From Terriglobia bacterium (GTDB lineage Bacteria; Acidobacteriota; Terriglobia; UBA7540): DNA of 49,020 bases. Of the stretch, positions 18,089 through 27,856 are shown in pieces. The DNA lies in the NCBI GenBank assembly GCA_020073545.1, contig JAIQEZ010000031.1, positions 1 to 49,020 on the forward strand, given 5' to 3'. The position numbers and the translations under genes are program-made. A model generated the notes under the pieces. It was not told the origin of the DNA, did no database searches, and was given only the letters and a program-made list of their open reading frames with translations. The number at the start of each line of letters is the position of its first letter. Positions within the stretch are counted from its first letter, which is position 1.

Positions 18089-20065
18089 TTACTCAGAATT
18101 GGCTCGCTCCAGCGTTTGCACGACGAAATTGTCAAACTCGGAATTTCCCCAGCCCGAGCCTATCGCCGCCATGCCGGTCAAGTGGCTACTGTCATTAGCT
18201 TGCCCAGCCATCTTCCGGTCGATGCGCGCCTCGATGCTCGAGCCCATGAATCTGAGTTCCAGGTTATGCCAGGATTTTGGCGGGATGGAAAGGTGGCCTG
18301 AGGTCAGAAGTTTCTTTGTGCCACCCACGTAGCTGTTCAAGCTCCATTCTCCGTTCTCGTTCAAATTCAGCTCGTAGGATTCAGGTCGGCTCGCGTTCTG
18401 GGGTATTAATCCGACACGTCCATACACCGAAGCATACCCCGCGTCCCCAAGGAAGGCATCCACACTCACCTGGTAGTCCGCCCAATCCATATCGCCCAAA
18501 ACTGTCTCCGGCTCAGGCGTTGGGTGATAATGCCAATCGATTCCCCTCTGAGGCATGACCTGTCGCAGACACTTACTGCTGCGCTGGCTGCATGCGGCCA
18601 CCGAGAAGATTCCCCCCTGGTCAGAGAAGTATCTTGGTGTTGACCCCAGGGTGTAACTCTCGAAGTCGTCTCGATAGGATATAGGGAATGCGGATGGGCC
18701 TGGCCCCCGCGTGGTTCCCTTCCCCTGTCCGGCGGTCGAGGTTAGGGAGTAAATGGAATCCGGGTCGACGGAGACTTCGAATCTGCCATCGACAGGAATC
18801 ACGTCTGCCAGCTTCACAAACTGACTCCTGCGGTTGGTCCGCCAGACGTGTACGATTCCATTTGACAGCCCTCCCGTCACCTGAATGCTCACGGTCTGGC
18901 TTGCTGAGGCATCAATAGTTTCAATGATGATGGTGTAGTCCTTTCCCGACTTCAGGGTGACATACCTTCCCTCTTTACTCAGATACCCGCAGGCGTTGTC
19001 GATGTATTGCCAACCGGGTTGGGCGAATTGCGTCGTGTGCGCCGTGGCCCACACGGAAGGTTGCACGTCATAGTGGCCGGACCAAGGCGTGTTGGCGGTC
19101 ATGAGGCCGGAATCCGGCAGCGGCAGGTTGTCGTAGTAGGAAGAGACGGGACTCCAGATCTCCGTCTTGGTCATCTTCCCGTCGATGTAGTGACGTTTGT
19201 ACATCTTGGCCACCTCTTCTGCGCCTCTCCAGTCACCGCGCCAAGGACCGGCTTCGCTTGCCCACAGGGGTTTGCCGGAGCTTTGCGCGGATGAGGGGCT
19301 CGAGTAGGTTGGCCTCCCCTTTCGGAATCCGCTCAGGAGGTAATCAACATACCCAGGGTAGTGGACACCTATTGCATAAACTGCTTCCTGTAAAGCGGGG
19401 TCGCTTTTCAATGCCTCCACAATTTCCCACGTATTCACGGAATCCGGCGCCACGATCTTGGTCGTCAGCCCATTGGCCACCAGGGTTTTGTTCAGGAGTT
19501 TGACCCAATCAATGTTGTATGGAGTTTCGTTCCAGATGCCCACATATTCGATTGTGAGGCCATGGTACTTCTTGGCGCCCTGGATAAACTTCACGATGTA
19601 GTCAGCATTATCCTGAGAGAAGAACACCCCGCCACCGATCCAACCTGGAGCACCCCATGCAAGGGCGTCAAGCATGATTTGTGGGTTTCTGCGCTTCGCC
19701 TGTTCCATCAGCCACCATTCATATCCCCGCTTATAGTTCTCGTCGTTCTGCGCGTGCATGTGACTTGGTTCGGCTCCGTCCGTGGAGTTCACATCACCCC
19801 CGATTTCGACCTTGAGGTGCTGGAGGGAGGCGCCGTAATTGGGCTTAAACAGGTAATCCAGAATCTGGCTTCGCTGAGGTTCAGGGTAGTCAATGAGAAG
19901 CCGCGAAGACGCCCCGGCGCTGACGGCTCCGATTCCCTCGAACAACCTTCCTGATCCATGCCCGTCGATCTCGATATTCTGTGCCCCGGCAGTGGTTGCG
20001 CCCGCGAGCATTAGCAGGGCAAGATCAAGGAGAGTCAGGATAGCCAGATTCATCGCGCGTTCCAT
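18089..20065 (-). CDS. GH59 glycosidase (galactocerebrosidase family), second copy
   Basis: 658 residues from ATG 20065 (GGGAGGG upstream); an extended frame to 20209 overlaps the neighbour and is ignored. A standard Sec signal peptide precedes QNIEIDGHGSGRLFEGIG. It has the same domain order as the downstream paralogue, with acid/base E180 (GIWNE) and nucleophile E271 (PLWASE). Differences lie in an insertion between the two glutamates (YSSPSSAQSSGK) and around the nucleophile (EAGPWRGDW versus EDQPFDGTG), so substrate choice may differ. It is secreted or periplasmic rather than lipid-anchored. The two genes are probably cotranscribed with the GH2-type gene 55 bp upstream. Confidence 0.93.
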   Translation of the reverse strand: MERAMNLAILTLLDLALLMLAGATTAGAQNIEIDGHGSGRLFEGIGAVSAGASSRLLIDYPEPQRSQILDYLFKPNYGASLQHLKVEIGGDVNSTDGAEPSHMHAQNDENYKRGYEWWLMEQAKRRNPQIMLDALAWGAPGWIGGGVFFSQDNADYIVKFIQGAKKYHGLTIEYVGIWNETPYNIDWVKLLNKTLVANGLTTKIVAPDSVNTWEIVEALKSDPALQEAVYAIGVHYPGYVDYLLSGFRKGRPTYSSPSSAQSSGKPLWASEAGPWRGDWRGAEEVAKMYKRHYIDGKMTKTEIWSPVSSYYDNLPLPDSGLMTANTPWSGHYDVQPSVWATAHTTQFAQPGWQYIDNACGYLSKEGRYVTLKSGKDYTIIIETIDASASQTVSIQVTGGLSNGIVHVWRTNRRSQFVKLADVIPVDGRFEVSVDPDSIYSLTSTAGQGKGTTRGPGPSAFPISYRDDFESYTLGSTPRYFSDQGGIFSVAACSQRSSKCLRQVMPQRGIDWHYHPTPEPETVLGDMDWADYQVSVDAFLGDAGYASVYGRVGLIPQNASRPESYELNLNENGEWSLNSYVGGTKKLLTSGHLSIPPKSWHNLELRFMGSSIEARIDRKMAGQANDSSHLTGMAAIGSGWGNSEFDNFVVQTLERANSE

Positions 20066-20120
20066 GCTCGCACCCTCCCCACGGCAACAATGCTTGCGTC
20101 CACGCCTGAACGCTAACCGC

Positions 20121-21983
20121 TTACTGGCCAGTTGAGGAAAATACCTTGTCAAGCCATGCAGTTTCCAGCTCTTCGGACGGGGCAAAGGATCCTGACCCCA
20201 CGTAGGCATACAGACTCCTTAGCAACTGCTTCGCAGCGGGCTGTTTGTCAGCTATTCGCGGCAGATCTATGGTGCAAACAAGAAGACTCCCTCCATCTAC
20301 GCGTGCCTCAAACAGATTGCCCAATTTGTTATTGCGGGCAAAGTTGTCAATTACCTCCACGATGGGTTGGAACGTGGCTGGCGTGCCGTCTAGGTTAACG
20401 CTGCGCGAATTCTGAAGCAGATCGTACCATTGCCAGTTGCTATAAAACTCCGTAGGGAACCGCGCAAGCGCCGGGTGCTTTGGGTCGCACAGGATGCCCA
20501 TGATGTTCGGCTGCTGCTTCGGGAACCAAATTGGGCTCCAGAAAACCGGCAAAAAGCTACCCGGCAGAGATTGGGAAGGGTTCACAAACTCCGGGAAGAG
20601 TATTACCTTCTTGCCGTTTGCGAGCGCGTCCTTGGTGGTGTGGTCCCATCTCCGGGCTATCACCGCGTCGGCTGGCGGCGTGGCTTCCCCGCCCGATGGA
20701 TAGACCCAGATATCCCAGTCATTCGCGAACGTGGTTCCTGTGAGGGAAACCGTCACCGTCAGCTTCGCGGGAGCTGGGGCTTTCGCAAGAGAGGCGCTGA
20801 ATGTACCCAGGGACGTTAACTTGCCGGTGGTTACGGTTAGTGCAGCCAAAGTGCCCGAGGCAACTTCCCGACCGCTTTCGTCCCTGATGATCCATGCTGG
20901 CTGCGCGTTCGCCAGGTCCTGAGGACCGAAGTGAGCAATCTGGGCCTCAGCGGCGAAAGTCTCGTCCGTAGTGAAGGTGCGTTTCGTTATGCGCAGCAGA
21001 GGCACGGTAGCACCGCAATACCGCCGGTGCGTTTCCGGGGTGACGAAACCCTTCGAATCCCAAAACGGATCGAGCGGACCTATGAGGGCGGTCCCTTGGC
21101 CGGGATAATCGTGCAGGTCGAGTAGCGAGAAGCCGGCGTGCCCCGGCGTACGCATCAGGATCTCGATCTCCTCCTTGTAGAGCAGCACGGCGTGGCGGCC
21201 GGTGGCCTGTACGAAGCGGGGCGCAAGGTCGAGCAAGTGCCTTGCCGCCAGATCGTCGTGGACCAAGTCAAAGTTCTTCGCTGCGAGAACGCCAGTATAT
21301 TTCTTGGTCTCATCAAAGTTTGGGTAGAAAGTCCACTGGCCGATCTCGTGGCCAATGAGAGGCCGGTCCTCCTTGGCAATAGCTTCACGGAAATCGACGT
21401 CGGTGGCCGGACCCTTGACGCCGCGCGGCTGACCGCTTTCGGTGAACTGGCGGTTCGCGGTGATTTGCCCCCATGATGCAGACGAGTTGAGACGGCGCGG
21501 ATCTTCCTTAATCAGCATGTCGACCCAATGTGAAAGCACCGCGTCCACCCCGCCATATTCGTTTCCGATCGTCATCAAGCAGAACGACGGATGATGTCCG
21601 TAAGTGCGAATCATCCGGAGTAACTCCTGTTCAACGAACGCATCACGCTGTTTATCCTCGCCGGCGGGAATATTAGCCTGTGGACCTTCGGCTTGAACCA
21701 TCACGCCCTCGATGTCAGCGGCGGCAAAAGCGGCCTCTGGAGGGCACCAGGAATGGAAGCGTATGAAGTTAAGGCCATATGACTTGATGATGCGATAGAT
21801 GCGCTGCCATGACGGCACGTCGGTCGGAGGATAGCCGGTCAGCGGAAAGATCCCGCATTCCAGCGTTCCCCGTAGGAAAACCGGCCGGTCGTTCATGGTG
21901 AATTGCGTGCCACGAGCTATATGAGTGCCCCAAGCTGTCCAAATTCTCTCCGAGTGTGGGGCTCCCGTCATGGCGCCGGGCAT
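20121..21983 (-). CDS. GH2-type glycoside hydrolase lacking N-terminal domains
   Basis: 620 residues starting almost directly at the TIM barrel (MNDRPVFLRGTLECG, then YGLNFIRFHSWCPPEAAF). Acid/base candidate N141-E142 (IGNEYGG) and nucleophile candidate E213 (IGHEIGQW) are in the expected places, and Ig-like or accessory beta domains follow to the C-terminus. Family members of this type are usually 900-1000 residues with a signal peptide, a sugar-binding jelly roll and an Ig-like domain ahead of the barrel. None of that is found upstream; a TGA precedes the ATG in frame. The gene is probably 5'-truncated, and without a signal peptide the product would stay in the cytoplasm. Likely former beta-galactosidase/glucuronidase-like activity. 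Confidence 0.75.
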   Translation of the reverse strand: MPGAMTGAPHSERIWTAWGTHIARGTQFTMNDRPVFLRGTLECGIFPLTGYPPTDVPSWQRIYRIIKSYGLNFIRFHSWCPPEAAFAAADIEGVMVQAEGPQANIPAGEDKQRDAFVEQELLRMIRTYGHHPSFCLMTIGNEYGGVDAVLSHWVDMLIKEDPRRLNSSASWGQITANRQFTESGQPRGVKGPATDVDFREAIAKEDRPLIGHEIGQWTFYPNFDETKKYTGVLAAKNFDLVHDDLAARHLLDLAPRFVQATGRHAVLLYKEEIEILMRTPGHAGFSLLDLHDYPGQGTALIGPLDPFWDSKGFVTPETHRRYCGATVPLLRITKRTFTTDETFAAEAQIAHFGPQDLANAQPAWIIRDESGREVASGTLAALTVTTGKLTSLGTFSASLAKAPAPAKLTVTVSLTGTTFANDWDIWVYPSGGEATPPADAVIARRWDHTTKDALANGKKVILFPEFVNPSQSLPGSFLPVFWSPIWFPKQQPNIMGILCDPKHPALARFPTEFYSNWQWYDLLQNSRSVNLDGTPATFQPIVEVIDNFARNNKLGNLFEARVDGGSLLVCTIDLPRIADKQPAAKQLLRSLYAYVGSGSFAPSEELETAWLDKVFSSTGQ

Positions 21984-22157
21984 TCATGAGGACTTCTCGC
22001 CTGTAGTGGACACGACATCCTATAGGCAGGGGTTGATTTCTGTTATGGACGTTGATGCATGCCTGCCCTTCCGTTCACCCTAGAAGGCACGATCACCATG
22101 TTGGAACATCCAATGCTGTTCAACACCTAGATACGACGTGCGGCCTTACCAGCATTC

Positions 22158-23909
22158 TTAGCCGGGGGAAAGTAGCTGCCTGTAACGTGCGCGAGCTTCA
22201 TCGATTTCCGCAGTGAGGGCTTCAATTTCTTCCTTACTATAGCTATCACTGGAAATAAACTTCTGGTCTTGCAACCGGCTGGCAATGAAGTCAAGCACCT
22301 TTAGTCGTTTCTCGACCAACTGCGGCACTTCTTTCTGGCTCCGAAAGCTCCGACCCTCCACCAAGACATATACGGGGGAAGTGTGGGCCAACGCACCGTT
22401 GTGCGCCCTGACCCGAGCAGCAATCCATTGGCTTGCCCCAGCTTTCAGGACGACGTCAATTTTCAACTCTTGTACGTCAGGGTTGTCGGATTCGGCCGAG
22501 CGAATCACCTCGCCTTCGGCGACGATCTCAAGCGTCTTCGGAGACCCAATACTCCTTGGGGCCCAGGCTTGGGCCTGGATCCGAAAGCTGGCGTTTCCGC
22601 CAAGCCTCAGTTCGTCGCCAGGGATGGCGTTGTCCACAGTCATCTCAATCATCGGCCCGTTGGTGACGAAAGTACGCCCCGCTTTCATCGCGGCAAACCA
22701 TGCGTCAGCAGAGAACGTCCCGCCCGTATATACATACATCCGTACCTCGCCAATGGTATTGCCCCATGGAAGGTCAGAGCCCGCAGAGGCTGTGAGTTTG
22801 TAACCAAGATTCAGGAAGTCGTAGAAATCGTCCAAGCCGAGCTGCCGGAACTGCAGGATCTCGAGAAAGTCGACCTTGTCCCGGACAACGTTAATGGTCG
22901 CATCCCAGGTGGCATACGTTTCTTCGCGTCGAGCTCGGTAGTATGCTGGCGCCCATGCAAAGTGGGCATAGCCTGCCAAGCCGCCCTGTGCGTGCACTTC
23001 ATCGAACACAACATCGTACAGATGGTAGCGAGCAGTGTCCCGGACGGGCCCTTTAATGTTTAGGGCGATGGCGTGCCCCTGCTCGTGAATTTCCATGCGA
23101 GGATCTTCCTGTCCCGAAACCAGCACATAATCCTCCTGCTGATATCGGAAGTCCTTCCCGTAACCCATTTGCTCGAAATAGACCTCGTGCAGGTCACCCA
23201 TGCGCAGGGTGTTAGATACATGCACATCCTCAGCGCGCGCCCAGGTCATGAGGAATTCGTTCTGTTCAGGTTTCAATCGCACCATGTGGATATGGTCATC
23301 ACCGGAATACCAGCCCAGCTTTGGCATGTCGACCCAGCGCCGCAGAAGGATTTTTCGAGACCGGGTTTTGTCGGGAGCGATTTCAAACTCCTCGAAAACA
23401 GGCCGGTATTCAATTCCATGGGCGACTGCGAGCCGCCATCTTCCCACTGGAAGGCGTATCGAAAAAGGCTTCGATACAAAGTAAGTGGCCGGCTCCTGCC
23501 AAAATGGATAGGCGGATTTCCCGGCGTAGACAAATGAGCGCGTGTCGTTGTCATTGTAGTCGCCTTTCGTAACCCTTACCGGACCGACGTCGCCAGGCTT
23601 CCAGGAGTAAAAACCTTCATAGAAGTCACGAGATGTCGTAAACGGGGGGACGGATCGACCGTCGGGTGGCGTGCGCCACTTGTGGTCGGCCAGGGAAGTT
23701 ACGCAGACCATTGCGGGCACAATTTCTTGGGTCACGCTATCGCGAATTTCCACCCGGAGTGTGCCCTCGGCGCTAGTAGCGGCGGTCGCATCCTGTTCGA
23801 CTAGTAGTCTGCCAGACAAGGCGACACTAGCCGCTTTCAGAAAATCACGTCGCGTCAAGTCTACTTTCGTTGCGGCGGGCTTTCGCGGTTTTCTGTTCTT
23901 GGCCCTCAT
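22158..23909 (-). CDS. Tat-exported CehA/McbA-like metallohydrolase
   Basis: 583 residues. A twin-arginine signal (LTRRDFLKAASVAL, about 18-31) directs export of a folded, probably metal-loaded protein. The core has the PHP-like motif WYSGDDHIH (near 205), then MEIHEQGHAIAL, YAHFAW and SAGSDLPWGN, as in the CehA/McbA family of metallo-dependent phosphoesterase-like hydrolases, whose founding members cleave carbaryl ester bonds. A carboxypeptidase-regulatory-like beta domain (LRVEIRDSVTQEIVPAMV) lies ahead of it. The natural substrate is unknown. GGGAG precedes the ATG. It lies between the GH2-type gene (174 bp) and a truncated MBL hydrolase. Confidence 0.85.
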   Translation of the reverse strand: MRAKNRKPRKPAATKVDLTRRDFLKAASVALSGRLLVEQDATAATSAEGTLRVEIRDSVTQEIVPAMVCVTSLADHKWRTPPDGRSVPPFTTSRDFYEGFYSWKPGDVGPVRVTKGDYNDNDTRSFVYAGKSAYPFWQEPATYFVSKPFSIRLPVGRWRLAVAHGIEYRPVFEEFEIAPDKTRSRKILLRRWVDMPKLGWYSGDDHIHMVRLKPEQNEFLMTWARAEDVHVSNTLRMGDLHEVYFEQMGYGKDFRYQQEDYVLVSGQEDPRMEIHEQGHAIALNIKGPVRDTARYHLYDVVFDEVHAQGGLAGYAHFAWAPAYYRARREETYATWDATINVVRDKVDFLEILQFRQLGLDDFYDFLNLGYKLTASAGSDLPWGNTIGEVRMYVYTGGTFSADAWFAAMKAGRTFVTNGPMIEMTVDNAIPGDELRLGGNASFRIQAQAWAPRSIGSPKTLEIVAEGEVIRSAESDNPDVQELKIDVVLKAGASQWIAARVRAHNGALAHTSPVYVLVEGRSFRSQKEVPQLVEKRLKVLDFIASRLQDQKFISSDSYSKEEIEALTAEIDEARARYRQLLSPG

Positions 23910-24450
23910 TTTTCGCTCCCTTTTCCCCGAAATAGGACGGGACTCAGCGGGGGTAGCACACCGGCAGACTTTTGATCCTTGTGCTCGCGCGGGCGGAGGC
24001 GGCCAAGCCCTCGGAACCAGATTTCCCCTCTAAGCCGGGCCGAAGAAGGATTGCCGCCTGCCCTGCTGCTGATGCCATTCTTCGCATCAATCCGATGACA
24101 ACAGGAGGGGGGACGCCTTCTGAGATGGAGACGTTGCCGACGGGACCCACTGCTGCGCCCTGAGGGGTATTGAGCTTATACAGCTGAACCGACAGGTATC
24201 TCCAATTCGGTCTCCTCAGCGACGCTACGTTCCCGGCGGCGCCTTCGAGCCACCGTATCATGATTCCGCGCTTACACAGCAAGGTCGGCGGCCTAACAGA
24301 TCGGGCCGCCGATTCTGAACCGCGACAGCGGAAGCATAAACCATCGCCCTCAGACCTCGTCAGGAAGCTACAGTCGCCTTCCAACTTCGGAGTGTGGGCT
24401 GATTACTTGAACCCAAAAGAAACCGATGGAATGACTTCCGGTTCGCCAAG
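23910..24450. other. Intergenic stretch without a recognised gene
   Basis: 541 bp between the Tat-exported hydrolase start and the MBL-hydrolase stop. Open frames exist on both strands (for example 23944-24384 minus) but their composition is Arg/Ser/Pro-rich with no recognisable motif or ribosome-binding site. It may be decayed coding sequence; I see no RNA gene or terminator-grade hairpin. Confidence 0.4.
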
Positions 24451-25554
24451 CTATTTCGGTCCACGATTGCCGAACTGCACGTCCACAACACTCTCAGCGA
24501 TCTCCCCCAGGTATTCACCGTCGGTCATTACATCTGCCGTCAGTGCTACTCGCGGCTGCGACGGTGCCCAGTCTGCCGGAATCCCAAGCGTGAAGACGCC
24601 CGTGCCATCGCCCCCGGCCGGCACATCGACACTCACCACCTGTGGCGTGGCTTTCCAGCCAGTCGGCAGAACCAGTGCCGCCTCTAGGTGCATCGGCTTC
24701 GAACGATAGTTCCTCACGCGCAGCTCAAGGGTAGAACTCGCGCCTGCTTGGGCCAGGAGTTGATACGGGTAGAGCCGCACCCAACTAGGATTAAGACCAA
24801 AATTGCAGTCCGGATCGGCAATGACAGAGAAGAAGTCTTGCTGCTCTTCCTCCAAACGCTGCCGCAGATTCTCCAGATCTTCCCTACTGCTCAGGAAGGG
24901 CTTCCCGTGGCCAGGTGCCACCATGGTGGGTTCATGTTCGAGAATAGTTCGGATGGACCTGACGTGACTATCATTCTCCACCCAGTTGCGGAAGATCAAG
25001 TTATGGCGGAGTTGGGAGGTAGGCTGCCCAGTGAAAACGTTAAAGGGGAAAAAGGCATCGCCGGTGAAAGCCACGGGCGCGCCGTCGATGTCAGCGAACA
25101 TAGCCATCTGGAACTCAGTGTGGCCCGGTGAATGGTACACGGTGAATTCAAACTCTTCCCACTTGAAGGTCTCCCCGTGACGGAAGGAACGATCGACCTT
25201 GATGGGCTCCGCCAGGATGCAGCCCAAGTTGTTCCCACGCGGGTTCTGAAGAATATCCACCATGTTCTCGTAGCACAAAATCTTAGCACCGTAGTGCTTA
25301 ACCAAATGCGGGAAGCCATTCAGGTGGTCATCGTGCATGTGGCTAGGCATTGCCACATCGACCGATTTCAACCCGTAGCGCGCCTTCAATCCCGCAATAG
25401 TATGTTCGACAAAGCGCATGCGATCTTGCACCGAAGTCGCCGTATTGAATGTTCCAAAGAAGCCGCTGCTTGCCGAACCGTAATCGAGAAACAGCGCTTT
25501 CCCAGATCCAGCCCTGGTACTGCCGGTAAGCCTGAAGAGACTGCCGAAGCGCAA
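24451..25554 (-). pseudogene. MBL-fold metallohydrolase truncated at the N-terminus by an IS110 relic
   Basis: The zinc motif H72-M-H74-D-D76-H77 (SHMHDDHLNG), a downstream HSPGHTEFQM block, an Asp in FTGDAFFP and a late APGHGKP make this a clear metallo-beta-lactamase-fold hydrolase. A C-terminal NEW3-like beta domain follows (LELRVRNYRSKPMHLEAALV). Genuine MBL sequence begins only near 25500 (KALFLDYGSAS); the first ~18 codons, including the ATG at 25554, lie in the IS110 transposase read in another frame. The first beta strands are therefore missing. Substrate unknown. Confidence 0.75.
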
Positions 25555-26232
25555 ACAGATGCTCGGGACTGTAATCGCCGATGAGCGCCTCTGCTACCTT
25601 TGCTTCACTGGCCACAATGCGTGGATCGCGCAGACGCGCCAACCGCTTCGGATCTCGTTCTCCTGCAAGAATAGCCTCCACAATCGCCAAGCCGGTGGTT
25701 CCCGTGATATCGCCGATGACATGATGCAGTTGGATGTTCATCTGATCGAGCGCTTTCTGCACGTGTTGAATATGGACTGCCGCCATTTGCACGAGACTCT
25801 CTCGATGTCGCCAAAGGGAGCGGAGAGCACAGATGACTTGAGGGGGACGGTGGGAGGCGCGGAGAAGCCCGGCGGAGTGGAGGTATTGCAACCACTGGCA
25901 ATCGGCGACGTCGGTCTTGCGGCCCGGCACGTTCTTGACATGACGGGCGTTGACCAGGCAAACGCGAAAGCCACGGTCTTCCAGAATTTGAAAGAGCGGA
26001 ATCCAGAAAAAACCCGTGGATTCCATAACTACGCTTTCGATGCCACACTGCTTGAGCCAGTCGGCTAGTTGCTCGAGCTCCCGGGTGAACGACGGACCGG
26101 CTGTGTGTCGCGATCCGCGGGAACCGCGACATAGATCTCCGTCGCCCCAATATCGACTCCGGCTGCGTTCGGCTCCAGCACCCGGGCTGAGGACGACCGC
26201 TGCGACATGCGAGAAGGTTTTCGTTTGGACAT
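25512..26232 (-). pseudogene. IS110-family transposase, N-terminal half, frameshifted
   Basis: Start ATG at 26232 (MSKRKPSRMSQRSSSARVL, then AAGVDIGATEIYVAVPADRD). A frame change near 26090 separates this from the continuation FTRELEQLADWLKQCGIESVVMESTGFFW, where one base appears lost. The DEDD/RuvC-like N-terminal domain continues with RKTDVADCQWLQYLHSAGLL and ends at LRQSLQAYRQYQ near 25512, where MBL sequence begins. The C-terminal Transposase_20 half with its catalytic serine is absent, so the element is dead. Confidence 0.8.
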
Positions 26233-26508
26233 GGTGTCTCCTTGCCGACAGCAGGTGGCCCGAGTTGGTTCGATGACATAATCTCCTAAACGGGATCGGC
26301 CTACCAACTGAGGCACGACGTCACCAATGGGGTGAACACCAGACTCGGAACCACGCTGATTTGCGGGCTCGATTGAACAAGCACCACTGACGATACCGGC
26401 TTTTTGCCGCCTACGTTTCGGCGTGGGTAGCGTACACCATGTCGAGCGGTGTTCCTTTCTGGCGTGAGCGTGCGCAGCAAGCTCAGCCGCTGATTTGGAC
26501 AACTCTGC
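26233..26508 (-). ncRNA. Possible remnant of IS110 left end with bridge-RNA region
   Basis: About 275 non-coding bases precede the IS110 transposase start and end near the 3' end of the AraC gene. IS110-group elements carry a structured bridge RNA in exactly this 5' non-coding region. Short complementary pieces are visible (for example GGTG-TT-CACC and GCCG-CGGC pairs), but I could not establish the guide loops or the element's outer end. The open frame that extends through it (to 26502) looks like chance. Confidence 0.25.
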
Positions 26509-26531
26509 CAGAGACTCCTGTTAAAGCGGAG

Positions 26532-27632
26532 TCAGAAGGAACCTGGTTCGCCCTGGTTAGCGAGCCCTCTTGGTACCGGACCGGACATCGCGGAAAGGGC
26601 GTCCTGCGCGGGTAGCTTACGGCCACGCGCGTCATCTAACGTTCGCGCCTCAGAGTGATAGCCTCTTAGCCTGGGAACATGTTCGACATCACCACGCTTC
26701 CCCAACCGGCGCCGATAAACCAGCGGGGTAGTGCCCACAAACCTCCGAAACACCATGCCGAAGTAGCTCTGGTTGCAGAAGCCTGTCTCCTGGCTGATGC
26801 TGTCCAGGGGTTTGTCGGTGGTGGTCAACAGGACCTGCGCCTTGGCAACGCGGAAATGGTTCAGATAGGAATGGAAGGATTGCCCGGTCGTCCGCTTGAA
26901 GAAACACATGAAGTGGGAGTTGCTCATGCTGCAAAGGCGTGCCGCATCCTCCACCTGGACCGGCAAGTGGCTGTGCTCCTCCAGGTAATCAAACAGGGGC
27001 CGCAACCTGTCCAGATCTGCGCCCTTCCGATTGAGGTCCTCGCGCGTGCCCAAGTAAGCAGAGTATTGTTTGACAAGCAGGACCAGGATCATCTGGAGAT
27101 AGGTTTTGACCGTGAGCCTCCCGCACCCCGTCGTGACGGGAAGTTCCGCGTGGATGCGGTGCATCAGGTCGAGAGCTTGGGCCGGAAGACCCGTGCCGGC
27201 TGGTATGACATGCGGAAAATCGGATTTCTGCACGAGGAAGGGCATCAAATACTCTATCTCCTCCCCGCTCCCGTGGGTCCCGCGGATCAGCTCCGGCTCG
27301 AAAAACAAGAAAGTCAGCCGGCAATGCGAGTCGGGCGAATCAATGGGGCGATGGTAAAGGTCGCTGCCGATCACCATCATGTCACCTTCCTGGACCGGGA
27401 GGATTCGATCCTGGATCTGCCAGGTGGTCGTGCCGTCGGAAACACAAAAGAGTTCGAAGTAGTGATGACGATTCATGCGAACGTATCTGGGGCCGCCCAG
27501 GGTGAAGAAGCGCACGTCAATGGGGAAGGAAGCCTCAAACGGGTAGACGTGTATACCCTCGGCATTAATCTGCGGATCGACGACCTGCGCCCCATCTTCC
27601 CACCGTACCGTGGTCCCAGACATGACTTTCAT
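26532..27632 (-). CDS. AraC-family transcriptional regulator with cupin sensor domain
   Basis: 366 residues. The N-terminal ~110 residues form a cupin-like sugar-sensing domain (MNRHHYFELFCVSDGTTTW, then VQEGDMMVIGSDLYHRP). Residues about 212-313 hold the AraC DNA-binding domain with two helix-turn-helix units (VEDAARLCSMSNSHFMCFFK and ISQETGFCNQSYFGMVFRRF). The last ~50 residues after RRRLGK are Arg/Ala-rich and look disordered. Likely an activator of carbohydrate genes; the nearest candidates are the minus-strand hydrolase genes downstream or the divergent region on the other side. AAAGGGGATGAAAGTC at the start provides a usable ribosome-binding site. Confidence 0.9.
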   Translation of the reverse strand: MKVMSGTTVRWEDGAQVVDPQINAEGIHVYPFEASFPIDVRFFTLGGPRYVRMNRHHYFELFCVSDGTTTWQIQDRILPVQEGDMMVIGSDLYHRPIDSPDSHCRLTFLFFEPELIRGTHGSGEEIEYLMPFLVQKSDFPHVIPAGTGLPAQALDLMHRIHAELPVTTGCGRLTVKTYLQMILVLLVKQYSAYLGTREDLNRKGADLDRLRPLFDYLEEHSHLPVQVEDAARLCSMSNSHFMCFFKRTTGQSFHSYLNHFRVAKAQVLLTTTDKPLDSISQETGFCNQSYFGMVFRRFVGTTPLVYRRRLGKRGDVEHVPRLRGYHSEARTLDDARGRKLPAQDALSAMSGPVPRGLANQGEPGSF

Positions 27633-27808
27633 CCCCTTTCAGGCGACATACGCTGGTAGGCTGCCGATACACGCGTAGCGGCGACTTCACTTCGCGATTC
27701 CAACAATGAAACGATTGCGGTTTTGGTGCTGCAACACCTCCGCCACATCCGTTGGCCTGTTTTTCCCGCAGCCTGCCGGAAACCGAATTTCGATTTTCCT
27801 ACCGTCGT

Positions 27809-27835
27809 TTATACTAGATTCTAATAAGAGTATAA
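27809..27835. promoter_or_regulatory. AT-rich palindrome carrying TATAAT
   Basis: TTATACT (27809-27815) and AGTATAA (27829-27835) are perfect inverted arms separated by 13 bases. The right arm with the next base gives TATAAT on the plus strand (27831-27836), and the left arm gives a similar box on the minus strand. It is a sharp AT island in GC-rich surroundings, 177 bp upstream of the AraC start. It could be an operator or a pair of divergent -10 boxes. Confidence 0.35.
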
Positions 27836-27856
27836 TGGCATCCGGCCTCGAGGTCA

